The notes under the pieces were generated by a model. The model saw only the letters and a list, made by a program, of their open reading frames with translations, ran no database searches and was not told the origin of the DNA. This document shows positions 17,200-25,519 of a stretch of 64,000 nucleotides of DNA, in pieces (within the stretch, counting starts at the first letter, position 1; every line of letters starts with the position of its first letter). A program made the position numbers and the translations under genes. The DNA comes from Reichenbachiella agarivorans (lineage in GTDB: Bacteria; Bacteroidota; Bacteroidia; Cytophagales; Cyclobacteriaceae): the NCBI RefSeq assembly GCF_025502585.1, contig NZ_CP106679.1:2573501-2637500 (forward strand). Direction: 5' to 3'.

Positions 17200-17976
17200 A
17201 TGATAGAGACACATGCGCATATATACTCTGACCAATTCAAAGGCGAAATCGATGAAGTCATAGATAGTGCCAAAGAGGCAGGAGTCACCAAAATATACAT
17301 GCCCAATATCGATAGCGCCTCTATCGATGCGATGCTAGAGATGGAGCATAAGTATCCAGATTATTGTATTCCCATGATGGGACTGCATCCATGTTCGGTC
17401 AAAAAGGATTTCCAAAAGGAACTATATCTTGTAGAGGATTGGCTGTCAAAAAGACCCTTTGCTGCAGTAGGGGAGATGGGGACAGACTTGTACTGGGAGA
17501 AGGAATTTTTCGGACAACAAAAGGAGGCTTTTACAATTCAGTGCGATTGGGCGATTCAATACAAACTGCCTGTAGTCATCCATTGTAGAGAGTCGATGGA
17601 AGAGACGATTACACTGCTGGAAGATTATGCAGATACAGATTTGTTTGGGATAGTTCATTGTTTTTCTGGTACAGAAGAGCAAGCACAGCGTGTCATCGAC
17701 TTGGGATTTAAAATTGGTTTAGGAGGAGTGAGTACTTTTAAGAATGGAGGATTGGAACCTGTGATTAAAAATATTGACTTGTCACACTTTGTTTTAGAAA
17801 CAGATAGCCCATATTTGGCACCTGTTCCTTATAGAGGTAAAAGAAACGAGCCAGCTTATATCCAGCTCGTCGCACAAAAAATTGCTGACGATAGAAATAT
17901 TGATATTCAACAGGTAATCAGTACGACAACTACTGCTGCTATGAGTATATTTGAAAATAAGGAGTTAGCACATTGA
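17200..17976 (+). CDS. tatD: TatD-family metal-dependent hydrolase (DNase)
   Basis: A 258-residue TIM-barrel metallohydrolase. Family ligands are seen in order: HAHIY (HxH near residue 5), the catalytic Glu in AVGEMGTDLY, VIHCRES, IVHCFSGT and ETDSPYLAPVPYRG. TatD proteins are Mg-dependent nucleases, with roles reported in DNA repair and RNA quality control. The length is normal. It starts 1 nt after the glycosyltransferase stop, and the asparaginase gene overlaps its end by 4 nt, so it is cotranscribed with both. Confidence 0.92.
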   Translation: MIETHAHIYSDQFKGEIDEVIDSAKEAGVTKIYMPNIDSASIDAMLEMEHKYPDYCIPMMGLHPCSVKKDFQKELYLVEDWLSKRPFAAVGEMGTDLYWEKEFFGQQKEAFTIQCDWAIQYKLPVVIHCRESMEETITLLEDYADTDLFGIVHCFSGTEEQAQRVIDLGFKIGLGGVSTFKNGGLEPVIKNIDLSHFVLETDSPYLAPVPYRGKRNEPAYIQLVAQKIADDRNIDIQQVISTTTTAAMSIFENKELAH

Positions 17977-19049
17977 GCAAGAAATACAAAGTAATTAATA
18001 TCGCCACCCACACAGAGGCCCCAAAGTCCTCAGTGTTGTTGATCTATACGGGTGGCACCTTTGGGATGGTGTTTGATGAAGATGGATCATTGAAACCTTT
18101 CAATTTTTCATTGGTTTTGGATAAAATTCCAGAGCTTCAGATGCTGGATTTGAGGTTGACTGTTATTTCTTTTCCAGAACCCGTAGATTCATCCAACGTC
18201 AGCGTAGAGCATTGGCAAGCCATGGCTCATATTGTCAAAGATCATTATTATCAGTTTGATGCTTTTGTGATCTTGCATGGTACAGATACGATGGCTTATA
18301 CAGCATCGGCTCTTAGTTTTATGCTCAAGGGGCTGAATAAACCAGTGATTTTGACAGGTGCTCAAATTCCTATTGGTGCGACTCGCTCTGATGCACGTGA
18401 AAACCTCATTACCGCATTAGAGATAGCTTCTAAGAAAAATGGAAGTGGCCCGATGCTCAATGAGGTCGCCCTTTATTTTAATTATTACCTTTTGAAAGGA
18501 AATCGCTCTCAGAAAATACGAAGTAGCAACTTTGCTGCCTTCGAATCTGAAAACTTTCCCTATCTTGCTGAATCTGGTGTCGAAATCGTTTTTAACGAAT
18601 CGTTCTTGCGAGCGTATGATCCACACAGTAAGCTGGAATATTATCCAGATATGGATTCCAATGTGGTGATTCTCAAGTTGTTTCCTGGTATCAGTAAGGA
18701 AGTAGTAAAGAGCATATTGGAGATCAAAGGACTCAAAGGAGTAGTGATTGAGTCTTATGGTTCTGGCAATGTGATGACTTGGAGATGGTTTACCAGATTA
18801 TTGAAAGAAGCAGTATCTAGAGGAATTATTTTGTACAATGTCTCTCAGTGCATGGGGGGAAGCGTGGTACAGGGCAGATATGAAACTAGCAAGATGCTGT
18901 CAGAGATTGGGGTGGTGAGTGGCCATGATATAACCACAGAAGCTGCTTTGGCCAAACTGATGCATTTATTGGGCAATGAGAAAGATTCCGAAGTGATTAA
19001 AGAAAAGCTAAAAATGCCCTTGAGAGGAGAATTGACCGCTCAGGATTAA
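17973..19049 (+). CDS. ansA: Type I L-asparaginase
   Basis: A 358-residue cytoplasmic-type asparaginase that hydrolyses L-asparagine to aspartate and ammonia. The two catalytic triad threonine motifs are clear: YTGGTFGM with Thr29, and ILHGTDTMAYTASAL; the GAQIPIGATRSDAREN lysine-loop region follows. No signal peptide is present, which fits type I. The start is a TTG at 17973 overlapping the tatD stop (TTGA); no ATG is available before the catalytic motif. It is the last gene of the operon, 82 nt before tRNA-Ser. Confidence 0.9.
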   Translation: MSKKYKVINIATHTEAPKSSVLLIYTGGTFGMVFDEDGSLKPFNFSLVLDKIPELQMLDLRLTVISFPEPVDSSNVSVEHWQAMAHIVKDHYYQFDAFVILHGTDTMAYTASALSFMLKGLNKPVILTGAQIPIGATRSDARENLITALEIASKKNGSGPMLNEVALYFNYYLLKGNRSQKIRSSNFAAFESENFPYLAESGVEIVFNESFLRAYDPHSKLEYYPDMDSNVVILKLFPGISKEVVKSILEIKGLKGVVIESYGSGNVMTWRWFTRLLKEAVSRGIILYNVSQCMGGSVVQGRYETSKMLSEIGVVSGHDITTEAALAKLMHLLGNEKDSEVIKEKLKMPLRGELTAQD

Positions 19050-19073
19050 CTGAACCAAAATTGTAAGCAGTTA

Positions 19074-19105
19074 TTTGCATATAGCGTATTTTTATAATTT
19101 ATTTG
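19074..19105 (+). promoter_or_regulatory. Likely promoter of tRNA-Ser
   Basis: TTTG (19074-19077), a 20-nt spacer and TTTATTTG (19098-19105), one base off TAnnTTTG, lie about 27 nt before the mature tRNA 5' end. Confidence 0.4.
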
Positions 19106-19131
19106 TCGCTTTGAGAAAACTAAGAGATTTT

Positions 19132-19219
19132 GGAGAGATGGCCGAGCGGTCGAAGGTGCTCGCTTGGAAAGCGAGTGTACCCCACAAGGGTACCGGGGGT
19201 TCGAATCCCTTTCTCTCCA
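19132..19219 (+). tRNA. tRNA-Ser(GGA)
   Basis: A class II tRNA of 88 nt. The acceptor stem GGAGAGA (19132-19138) pairs with TCTCTCC (19212-19218); the anticodon stem CTCGC/GCGAG encloses the loop TTGGAAA, anticodon GGA at 19166-19168, reading UCC and UCU serine codons. The long variable arm GTACC/GGTAC and the TTCGAAT T-loop are present. The following base is A and no CCA is encoded, so the 3' end would be added post-transcriptionally. An A at the discriminator position is notable, since most bacterial tRNA-Ser have G. Confidence 0.95.
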
Positions 19220-19231
19220 CGATATTTAGTC

Positions 19232-19261
19232 TTTGTAAAAGCAAGAATTTAAATAACTTTT
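19232..19261 (+). promoter_or_regulatory. Likely promoter of the ExbB/ExbD cluster
   Basis: TTTG (19232-19235), an 18-nt spacer and TAACTTTT (19254-19261; consensus TAnnTTTG) lie 37 nt before the ExbB-family start codon and just after the tRNA gene. Confidence 0.45.
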
Positions 19262-19297
19262 AAAACCTTTATTTGAAGATTTATTAAAAATTTGACT

Positions 19298-20137
19298 ATG
19301 AAAAGAGTAGTAATTTTATTGATGATGACAGGTGTATTCACTTTTGGACACCTTCAGTCAATGGCACAAGACGAAGTAGCAGTTTCTGATTCTACAGAAC
19401 TAGTAGACAGTGACAGCACAGAGGCAGTAGTAGAAGAGGCCGTTGTAGAAGAACCAGTTGAAGAAGTGGCAGTTGTTGAAGAAGAGTATGTGGCAGATGA
19501 GCCAGGCTTCCACCAAATCGTAAAAGAGCAATTTATTGCAGGTGGATGGCAGTTTATGGGTATTGTATTGTTGTGTTTGATCCTAGGATTGGCAGTAGCA
19601 ATCGAGAGAATTATTACTTTGAATTTGGCTACTACTAACACCAAAAAATTGTTGTCTCAAGTAGAGGGAGCATTGTCAGCAGGTGGAGTAGAAGCAGCTA
19701 AGGATGTTTGTAGAAATACACAAGGTCCAGTAGCATCAATCTTCGTACAAGGTTTGATGAGAATGTCAGAAGGTATCGAAATGGTAGAGAAATCAATCAT
19801 TGCTTATGGTTCTGTAGAAATGGGTAAATTGGAAAAAGGTATGACTTGGATTTCTTTGTTCATCTCTTTGGCTCCTATGCTTGGTTTCATGGGTACTGTA
19901 ATCGGTATGATTGGTGCATTTGATGCGATTGCTGAGGCTGGTGACGTATCTCCTGCATTGGTTGCTGGTGGTATCAAAGTCGCTCTTTTGACTACTGTTG
20001 GTGGTTTGATCGTTGCGGTTATTCTACAGTTGTTCTACAACTACCTCGTATCTAAAATTGATTCTTTAGTAAACTCTATGGAGGACGCTTCTATTTCTTT
20101 AATAGATATCTTGGTAAAGCACAGCGCTTCTAAATAA
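19298..20137 (+). CDS. MotA/TolQ/ExbB proton-channel protein
   Basis: A 279-residue inner-membrane protein. After a signal-like segment (VVILLMMTGVFTFGHLQSMAQ) comes an unusually acidic Val/Glu/Ala-rich stretch (residues ~25-68), then three membrane helices typical of ExbB/TolQ: WQFMGIVLLCLILGLAVAIE, ISLFISLAPMLGFMGTVIGM and GIKVALLTTVGGLIVAVIL, with the large cytoplasmic loop between the first two. With ExbD it converts proton-motive force into movement that powers TonB-type transport or gliding. The ATG at 19298 is preferred over an in-frame TTG at 19292. First gene of the cluster. Confidence 0.88.
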   Translation: MKRVVILLMMTGVFTFGHLQSMAQDEVAVSDSTELVDSDSTEAVVEEAVVEEPVEEVAVVEEEYVADEPGFHQIVKEQFIAGGWQFMGIVLLCLILGLAVAIERIITLNLATTNTKKLLSQVEGALSAGGVEAAKDVCRNTQGPVASIFVQGLMRMSEGIEMVEKSIIAYGSVEMGKLEKGMTWISLFISLAPMLGFMGTVIGMIGAFDAIAEAGDVSPALVAGGIKVALLTTVGGLIVAVILQLFYNYLVSKIDSLVNSMEDASISLIDILVKHSASK

Positions 20138-20163
20138 GATTTTCACATTAAACGAAAAAGAAG

Positions 20164-20487
20164 ATGGATACTATAGATGTAGCATTATATATTTCTTATA
20201 CGTTGACAATATTGGCTGCTTTGGCAGCTATTATCTTCCCTCTTATCAACTCAATCAGTGACCCAAAGTCAATGGTGAAGGCTGGTGCAGGTTTGGCAGC
20301 TCTAGTGATAGTTTTCTTGATTTCTTGGGCTATTTCTGGTTCAGAAGTTTTGCCAGCTTATGCAGAGTTTGAAGTGGGAGCTAGTCTCTCTAAATTTATC
20401 GGAGGATTGTTGACAATGATGTACATATTGACTGGTCTAGCACTAGGAGGTATTGTGTACACAGAAGTTTCAAAAGCAGTAAAATAA
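20164..20487 (+). CDS. Small three-helix membrane protein in ExbB/ExbD cluster
   Basis: A 107-residue protein with three hydrophobic segments (ALYISYTLTILAALAAIIF, AGLAALVIVFLISWAISG and FIGGLLTMMYILTGLALGGI) and little else. It lies between ExbB and the first ExbD in the same strand (26 nt after ExbB, 1 nt before ExbD) and is too short for a known energiser subunit. Its fixed place suggests an accessory subunit of the motor complex, but that is inferred only from position. Confidence 0.75.
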   Translation: MDTIDVALYISYTLTILAALAAIIFPLINSISDPKSMVKAGAGLAALVIVFLISWAISGSEVLPAYAEFEVGASLSKFIGGLLTMMYILTGLALGGIVYTEVSKAVK

Positions 20488-20488
20488 T

Positions 20489-21130
20489 ATGGCGAAAGGT
20501 AAAAATAGACCGGCCGCTGAGGTGAACTCGGGTTCTATGGCAGACATTGCCTTCCTCTTGTTGATTTTCTTCTTGGTGACTACCACGATAGCAAACGACA
20601 AAGGTATTGCGATGCTTTTGCCTCCAAAACCAGATCCAAATGAGCCACCTCCGGAGGTAACTAAGAATGATAGAAATATCTTCAAAATTCAGGCCAACTC
20701 ATTGGACTTACTTCTAGTAGAAGATGAGCCTTTGAAGGACGTTGGAATGTTGAAGGATATGATCAAGGATTTCGTTTTGAACTTTAGAAAGCCTTCTATT
20801 GAGGGTAAAGAGCTTTATAACTCTTTGCCTGCAACATTGAGAAGTCATGTTCAGAGTAAGGGGAAGAAAGAGAATTCTTCTGACGAACCTGGAGAGGCGG
20901 TAGTTTCATTCAAAGCAGATAGAGGTACTAGCTATGAGCTTTACATCAGAGTATTGGATGAAATCAACGCTGCATACAACGAAATCTATGGCCAACGGGT
21001 AGGTATTACAGCAGAGGAGTTTCTTCAGTTGGATAAATCAGACCCACAGCAAAATGAAATGTATCAGAGAGCGCGTAAAGGGATTCCTAGAGCGATTTCT
21101 ATTGCAGAACCAAATAAAATAGGAGGTTGA
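20489..21130 (+). CDS. ExbD/TolR-family biopolymer transport protein 1
   Basis: A 213-residue ExbD-type subunit with one membrane helix near the N-terminus (SMADIAFLLLIFFLVTTTI), where the aspartate at the start of the helix is the proton-path residue. The periplasmic part is longer than usual (about 175 residues) and contains a Lys/Glu-rich insert (SKGKKENSSDEPGE). It works with ExbB to transmit proton-motive force. A second ExbD follows 1 nt later; two ExbDs per ExbB are common in Bacteroidota gliding or transport motors. Confidence 0.88.
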   Translation: MAKGKNRPAAEVNSGSMADIAFLLLIFFLVTTTIANDKGIAMLLPPKPDPNEPPPEVTKNDRNIFKIQANSLDLLLVEDEPLKDVGMLKDMIKDFVLNFRKPSIEGKELYNSLPATLRSHVQSKGKKENSSDEPGEAVVSFKADRGTSYELYIRVLDEINAAYNEIYGQRVGITAEEFLQLDKSDPQQNEMYQRARKGIPRAISIAEPNKIGG

Positions 21131-21131
21131 T

Positions 21132-21590
21132 ATGCCAAAGTTTAAGAAAAGTTCGAATACAAGCGAAGAAATACCTACAGCAGCACTTCCTGACATAATC
21201 TTCATGTTGTTGTTCTTCTTTATGGTGACAACAGTATTGAGAGAAACGTCTATCATGGTGGCGCAAACTTTACCAAAATCTACTCAGTTGAGTAAACTGG
21301 AAAGAAAGTCTTTGGTAAGCTATATATACATCGGGAAACCAAACAAAGTGGAGCTATACGGCGAACAGCCAAAGATTCAGGTGAACGATGTGTTTATTGA
21401 GCCTAAAGATGTAGTGCGATTTGTGAACGTAGAAAAGGATAAACTTTCTGAAGTAGAAAGAGACCAGATCACGATATCTATGAAAGTGGATGTAGAAGCA
21501 AAGATGGGTATTGTATCTGATGTTCAACAAGAGTTAAGAGAAGCAAACGCTAGAAAAGTACTTTACAGTTCTTTGAAGCGATTGGATTGA
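21132..21590 (+). CDS. ExbD/TolR-family biopolymer transport protein 2
   Basis: A 152-residue ExbD-type subunit of normal length. The N-terminal helix TAALPDIIFMLLFFFMVTTV carries the conserved aspartate, followed by a compact periplasmic domain (SYIYIGKPNKVELYG ... VQQELREANARKVLY). Last gene of the four-gene motor cluster, directly followed by a terminator. Confidence 0.88.
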   Translation: MPKFKKSSNTSEEIPTAALPDIIFMLLFFFMVTTVLRETSIMVAQTLPKSTQLSKLERKSLVSYIYIGKPNKVELYGEQPKIQVNDVFIEPKDVVRFVNVEKDKLSEVERDQITISMKVDVEAKMGIVSDVQQELREANARKVLYSSLKRLD

Positions 21591-21612
21591 TATTAAATCT
21601 CATATAAAGTTT

Positions 21613-21645
21613 AAGGCTTCCTCATTGATTGGGGAAGCCTTTTTA
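21613..21645 (+). terminator. Rho-independent terminator of the ExbB/ExbD cluster
   Basis: AAGGCTTCC (21613-21621) and GGAAGCCTT (21633-21641) pair over 9 bp with an 11-nt loop, followed by a T-run. It ends just before the start codon of the next gene at 21648, so that gene must either read through or start from a promoter inside this stretch. Confidence 0.85.
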
Positions 21646-21647
21646 TT

Positions 21648-22961
21648 ATGGAAGAATCTAAGAAAATAAAGCATGCTTGGTGCATGTATGATTGGGCCAA
21701 TTCGTCCTATCTGCTGGTGATAACCTCTACTTTGTTCCCTATCTATTTTAATGGAGTAACACGAAGTGTCTTTGGGGGTGAGAAAGTGATTTTTTTTGGA
21801 TCGGAAATCACCAATACTGTATTGTATTCTTACTCGGTGGCAACCGCTTTTTTGATGGTAGCTTTGATTTCTCCATTGTTGTCTGGCGTGGCAGATTCTG
21901 GAGGCAGGCGATTGTTCTTTTTAAAACTGTTTACTTTCCTAGGTTCGGTATCTACATTTTCGCTGTTTTGGTTCAGAGGTGCTAACATTGAGTTTGGTAT
22001 CATTATGTCGGTATTGGCGGGTATTGGGTATTCAGGGAGTTTGGTGTTTTACAATGCCTTTTTGCCAGAACTCACTACGATTGATAAGTATGATAAACTT
22101 AGTGCCCGCGGATATGCCTACGGGTATGTGGGGAGTGTGATTCTTTTGTTGATTAGCTTTCTACTTATACAATTTCATCAGGGATTAGGACTCCATGAGA
22201 AATCTACTGCGGTTAGGATTTCATTTTTACTAGTGGGTATTTGGTGGTTTTCTTTTGCACAATATAGCTTTTTTCATTTGCCAAAGGATCATGTAAAGAA
22301 CACCATAGACAAAAAATGGTTGATGAGAGGCAATCAGGAGATTCTCAAAGTACTCAACTGGGTAAAGGGTATCAAAGTGATGAAGACCTATTTGGTAGCT
22401 TTCTTTTTTTATAGTACCGGTGTGCAGGCAGTTATGCATTTGGCAGCTTCTTTCGGAGAAAAGGAGTTGCACCTGGAGGCAGGACAATTGATTATTACTA
22501 TCACTATCATCCAGTTGGTGGCCATTATAGGAGCCTATATGTTTGCTGCTGTATCCAAGAAGTACAACAACGGCATTTCAATTTTTATCATGTTATTGAT
22601 ATGGGTTGGGATTTGTTTGTTTGCGTATCAGATGCATACTGCCACAGAATTTTATGGATTGGCTTTCGTTGTTGGATTGGTGATGGGAGGGATTCAGTCT
22701 ATGTCTCGTTCTACTTTTACGAAATTGATTCCAGCCAACTCAATAGACAATACATCTTTTTTTAGTTTCTATGATGTAGTTGAAAAGTTGTCCATTGTAT
22801 TTGGTACATTTTCATTTGGGTTTGTAGAATACATGACTGGCTCGATGCGGAATAGTACCCTCGTATTGGCTGTATATTTCTTGATAGGAATCGTTTTGCT
22901 CCATTGGTCTGGGATGCTCAAGCGGCGCAATTACTTGAGCAAGACTGTGGTGTCTGCATGA
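21648..22961 (+). CDS. MFS transporter, UMF1/Atg22-like family
   Basis: A 437-residue polytopic protein with about twelve membrane segments. The N-terminus carries the UMF1 signature WCMYDWANSSY, with LLSGVADSGGRR in the loop after the second helix and GGIQSMSRSTFTKLIP, also typical, in the C-terminal half. The family is related to the vacuolar Atg22 amino-acid effluxers; a permease role for amino acids or other small solutes is likely, substrate unknown. It starts 3 nt after the ExbD terminator. Confidence 0.88.
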   Translation: MEESKKIKHAWCMYDWANSSYLLVITSTLFPIYFNGVTRSVFGGEKVIFFGSEITNTVLYSYSVATAFLMVALISPLLSGVADSGGRRLFFLKLFTFLGSVSTFSLFWFRGANIEFGIIMSVLAGIGYSGSLVFYNAFLPELTTIDKYDKLSARGYAYGYVGSVILLLISFLLIQFHQGLGLHEKSTAVRISFLLVGIWWFSFAQYSFFHLPKDHVKNTIDKKWLMRGNQEILKVLNWVKGIKVMKTYLVAFFFYSTGVQAVMHLAASFGEKELHLEAGQLIITITIIQLVAIIGAYMFAAVSKKYNNGISIFIMLLIWVGICLFAYQMHTATEFYGLAFVVGLVMGGIQSMSRSTFTKLIPANSIDNTSFFSFYDVVEKLSIVFGTFSFGFVEYMTGSMRNSTLVLAVYFLIGIVLLHWSGMLKRRNYLSKTVVSA

Positions 22962-23070
22962 TAGATAAAAAAAACTCGATGTAGATACAAAACTGTAATA
23001 GGATCACCTGTCAATGCCCTGGCATGAAGAGCGTTTCAATTCATCCTCATGGTGTTGCTCAGCACATGAG

Positions 23071-23844
23071 TTAATCAAAACGCATGTGCTTGACAGAGTC
23101 TCCAGAGTTTGCCAATTCTAACAAAGAGTCTATTCCAATCTGAATGTGTTTTTCCACGAATGTACTAGTAACTTTTCTGTCCGAACTTTCTGTTTTTACC
23201 CCTTGAGGTGTCATAGGGTTGTCAGAGACTAATAAAAGTGCACCTCTTGGGATTTCATTGATAAAGCCCACCGTAAACAAAGTAGCTGTTTCCATATCAA
23301 TGCCCATGGCACGAATCTGTCTGAGGTATTTTTTAAATTTTCGATCATGCTCCCATACTCTCCGGTTGGTTGTGTACACGGTTCCCGTCCAATAATCCAA
23401 TTCGTGTTTTTTGATCATAGAAGATACTGCTCGCTGCAGCCTGAATGATGGCAAAGCAGGGATTTCAATGGGGAGATAATCATTGGATGTACCCTCTCCT
23501 CTGATGGCGGCAATAGGAAGAATCAAATCACCCAATTGGGTTTTCTTTTTCAATCCTCCACATTTACCTAAAAACAGCACGGCTTTGGGTTTGATGGCAG
23601 AGAGTAAATCCATGATCGTAGCAGCAACTGCACTGCCCATACCGAAATTGATTATGGTGATCCCATTGGCAGTGGCGGTTTGCATTGCTCTGTCTTTGCC
23701 AGTGATCTCTGTTCCAAATTTGTTGGCAAATATTTCGACGTAATTAGAAAAGTTGGTGAGTAGAATGTATTCTGCAAATTTATCCAATTCCAGCCCTGTG
23801 TATCTTGGTAGCCAGTTTTCTGCAATTTCTTGTTTTGTTTTCAT
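23071..23844 (-). CDS. amn: AMP nucleosidase
   Basis: A 257-residue nucleoside-phosphorylase-fold enzyme that splits AMP into adenine and ribose 5-phosphate, of the short form common in Bacteroidota. Key segments are TIINFGMGSAVAATIMDLL, FLGKCGGLKKKTQLGDLILP and RAMGIDMETATLF (the purine/ribose-binding MET motif), then LLLVSDNPMTP. An 8-bp inverted repeat (AGCACATG 23061-23068 facing CATGTGCT 23083-23090) straddles the stop codon. It is divergent from the next gene. Confidence 0.88.
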   Translation of the reverse strand: MKTKQEIAENWLPRYTGLELDKFAEYILLTNFSNYVEIFANKFGTEITGKDRAMQTATANGITIINFGMGSAVAATIMDLLSAIKPKAVLFLGKCGGLKKKTQLGDLILPIAAIRGEGTSNDYLPIEIPALPSFRLQRAVSSMIKKHELDYWTGTVYTTNRRVWEHDRKFKKYLRQIRAMGIDMETATLFTVGFINEIPRGALLLVSDNPMTPQGVKTESSDRKVTSTFVEKHIQIGIDSLLELANSGDSVKHMRFD

Positions 23845-23906
23845 TAGTAGGTTTTATTGTATTGATCGAGATGAAAATGTAGTAACATTGAAGTATCGTT
23901 CTGGAT

Positions 23907-24353
23907 ATGGAAATACTCAATTTACCCACATTTGAATTTAATATACGAGAATCATCAGAAGGCAGAGAAATTTGGGATGAATTTCGTAAAAAATATATTC
24001 AGCTGACACCTGAAGAATGGGTGCGTCAAAATTTTTTGAAGCATTTGAATCAAAATTTGTCCTATCCGAAATCACTCCTGAAAGTTGAAGGCAGCTTAAA
24101 ATATAATAAGTTGAGCAAGCGCCCAGACATTGTTGCCTATGACTCAAACGGGAGACCCTTGATGCTGGTGGAATGCAAAGCTACTTTTGTGAAGATAGAT
24201 GAAAGCACATTCAAACAAGCATCCGTGTACAATACAGTGATCAGAGCAAAGTACCTTGTTGTGACCAATGGGCTGCAACACTTCTGCTGCGAGCAAAATT
24301 TTGATTCTGGAACCTCTACATTTCTTAGAGAGATTCCAGAATACTATGTTTAG
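23907..24353 (+). CDS. HsdR-N-terminal-like PD-(D/E)xK nuclease domain protein
   Basis: A 148-residue stand-alone protein resembling the N-terminal nuclease domain of type I restriction R subunits. The PD-(D/E)xK core is seen as KRPDIVAYDSNGRPLMLVECKA, with the catalytic Asp (RPD), Glu and Lys (ECK) and a downstream QASVYNTV helix. No helicase, M or S subunit is nearby, so it is not a restriction system; such short HsdR_N proteins are common housekeeping genes in Bacteroidota and may act in DNA repair. The last 4 nt overlap the convergent ald gene. Confidence 0.82.
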   Translation: MEILNLPTFEFNIRESSEGREIWDEFRKKYIQLTPEEWVRQNFLKHLNQNLSYPKSLLKVEGSLKYNKLSKRPDIVAYDSNGRPLMLVECKATFVKIDESTFKQASVYNTVIRAKYLVVTNGLQHFCCEQNFDSGTSTFLREIPEYYV

Positions 24354-25459
24354 AGGTATTTCTCTACACTTTGATAAGGGAGATCAAATGCTTCTGCAAC
24401 CGCTTTGTAGACTATTTCTCCTTTGATGATGTTTAGTCCTGGTTTTAGATCCAAGTTCTCTTGGCATGCCTTTTTCCATCCTTTGTTTGCCAGCTGGATG
24501 GCATACGGTAGGGTCGCATTCGTCAGTGCCAAGGTCGAAGTATAGGGTACAGCTCCCGGCATATTGGCCACACTGTAGTGCACCACATCATCCACGATGA
24601 AAATAGGGTCTTGGTGAGTGGTAGGCCTTGTCGTCTCCATGCATCCACCTTGGTCTATAGCAACATCTACCAGTACTGTGCCTGGTCTCATATCTTTGAG
24701 CATGTCTTTGGTGATCAATTTTGGTGCTTTGGCTCCAGGTACCAATACTGCCCCAATGATCAAGTCATGATCCTTGATCAGTTCTCTGATGTTGTATTCA
24801 CTAGACATCAGGGTCTTGACGTTGGCAGGCATGACATCATCCAAGTAGCGCAATCTCTCAAGGCTCAAATCCAATATCGTCACATCTGCGCCTAGTCCTG
24901 CAGCCATTTTTGCGGCCTCAGTGCCTACGACTCCTCCTCCTAGAATCATGACTTTTGCAGGGTGTACACCTGGTACACCGCCTAATAGAATGCCACGACC
25001 TTTCATGGGTTTTTCAAGGTATTTAGCGCCTTGCTGGATTGACATCCTACCTGCGACTTCTGACATAGGGACGAGTAGTGGTAAACTTCTGTTTTTTTCT
25101 ACAGTTTCGTAAGCAAGACAAACTGCTTTACTACTGATCATCGCTTTGGTCAATGGCTCATGCGAGGCAAAGTGAAAGTAGGTGAATAGCAATTGGTCTT
25201 CCTTGATTAGGTTATATTCAGCCTCGATAGGTTCTTTGACCTTGATGATCATCTCTGCTACCTGGTAAACATCTTCAATAGTGGGGAGTAATTTTGCACC
25301 TACGCTGACATATTCTTCGTCTGCAAACCCACTGCCTTCCCCAGCGGTGGATTGTATGAAAACTTGATGGCCATGTTTAATCAGCTCCTTGGTCCCAGAG
25401 GGAGTCAAGGCCACACGATTTTCGTTGTTTTTAATTTCTTTGGGTACCCCGATGATCAT
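24350..25459 (-). CDS. ald: Alanine dehydrogenase
   Basis: A 369-residue NAD-dependent enzyme that interconverts L-alanine with pyruvate and ammonia. Seen are the N-terminal VPKEIKNNENRVALTP signature, the substrate-binding lysine/histidine segment LLFTYFHFASHEP, the Rossmann loop ILGGGVVGTEAAKMA and VDVAIDQGGCMET. Length is normal. The upstream gap, shared with a divergent 2-oxoacid dehydrogenase gene, contains an Lrp-type box centred about 69 nt from the ald start; Lrp-family regulators are known to control ald in other bacteria. Confidence 0.93.
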   Translation of the reverse strand: MIIGVPKEIKNNENRVALTPSGTKELIKHGHQVFIQSTAGEGSGFADEEYVSVGAKLLPTIEDVYQVAEMIIKVKEPIEAEYNLIKEDQLLFTYFHFASHEPLTKAMISSKAVCLAYETVEKNRSLPLLVPMSEVAGRMSIQQGAKYLEKPMKGRGILLGGVPGVHPAKVMILGGGVVGTEAAKMAAGLGADVTILDLSLERLRYLDDVMPANVKTLMSSEYNIRELIKDHDLIIGAVLVPGAKAPKLITKDMLKDMRPGTVLVDVAIDQGGCMETTRPTTHQDPIFIVDDVVHYSVANMPGAVPYTSTLALTNATLPYAIQLANKGWKKACQENLDLKPGLNIIKGEIVYKAVAEAFDLPYQSVEKYL

Positions 25460-25519
25460 TTTTGTTGTTCTTTAAATATTTTAGATGCGTTTTCTGTTGT
25501 TTTTGATATGCACTCATAT

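Noticed and set aside
19075-19263. Plus-strand frame across the tRNA-Ser gene.
   Set aside because: It reads through a fully formed tRNA and has no other support.
23907-24353. Restriction-modification or phage-defence system around the HsdR_N-like gene.
   Set aside because: No methylase, specificity subunit, helicase or other defence gene is adjacent; the neighbours are amn and ald.
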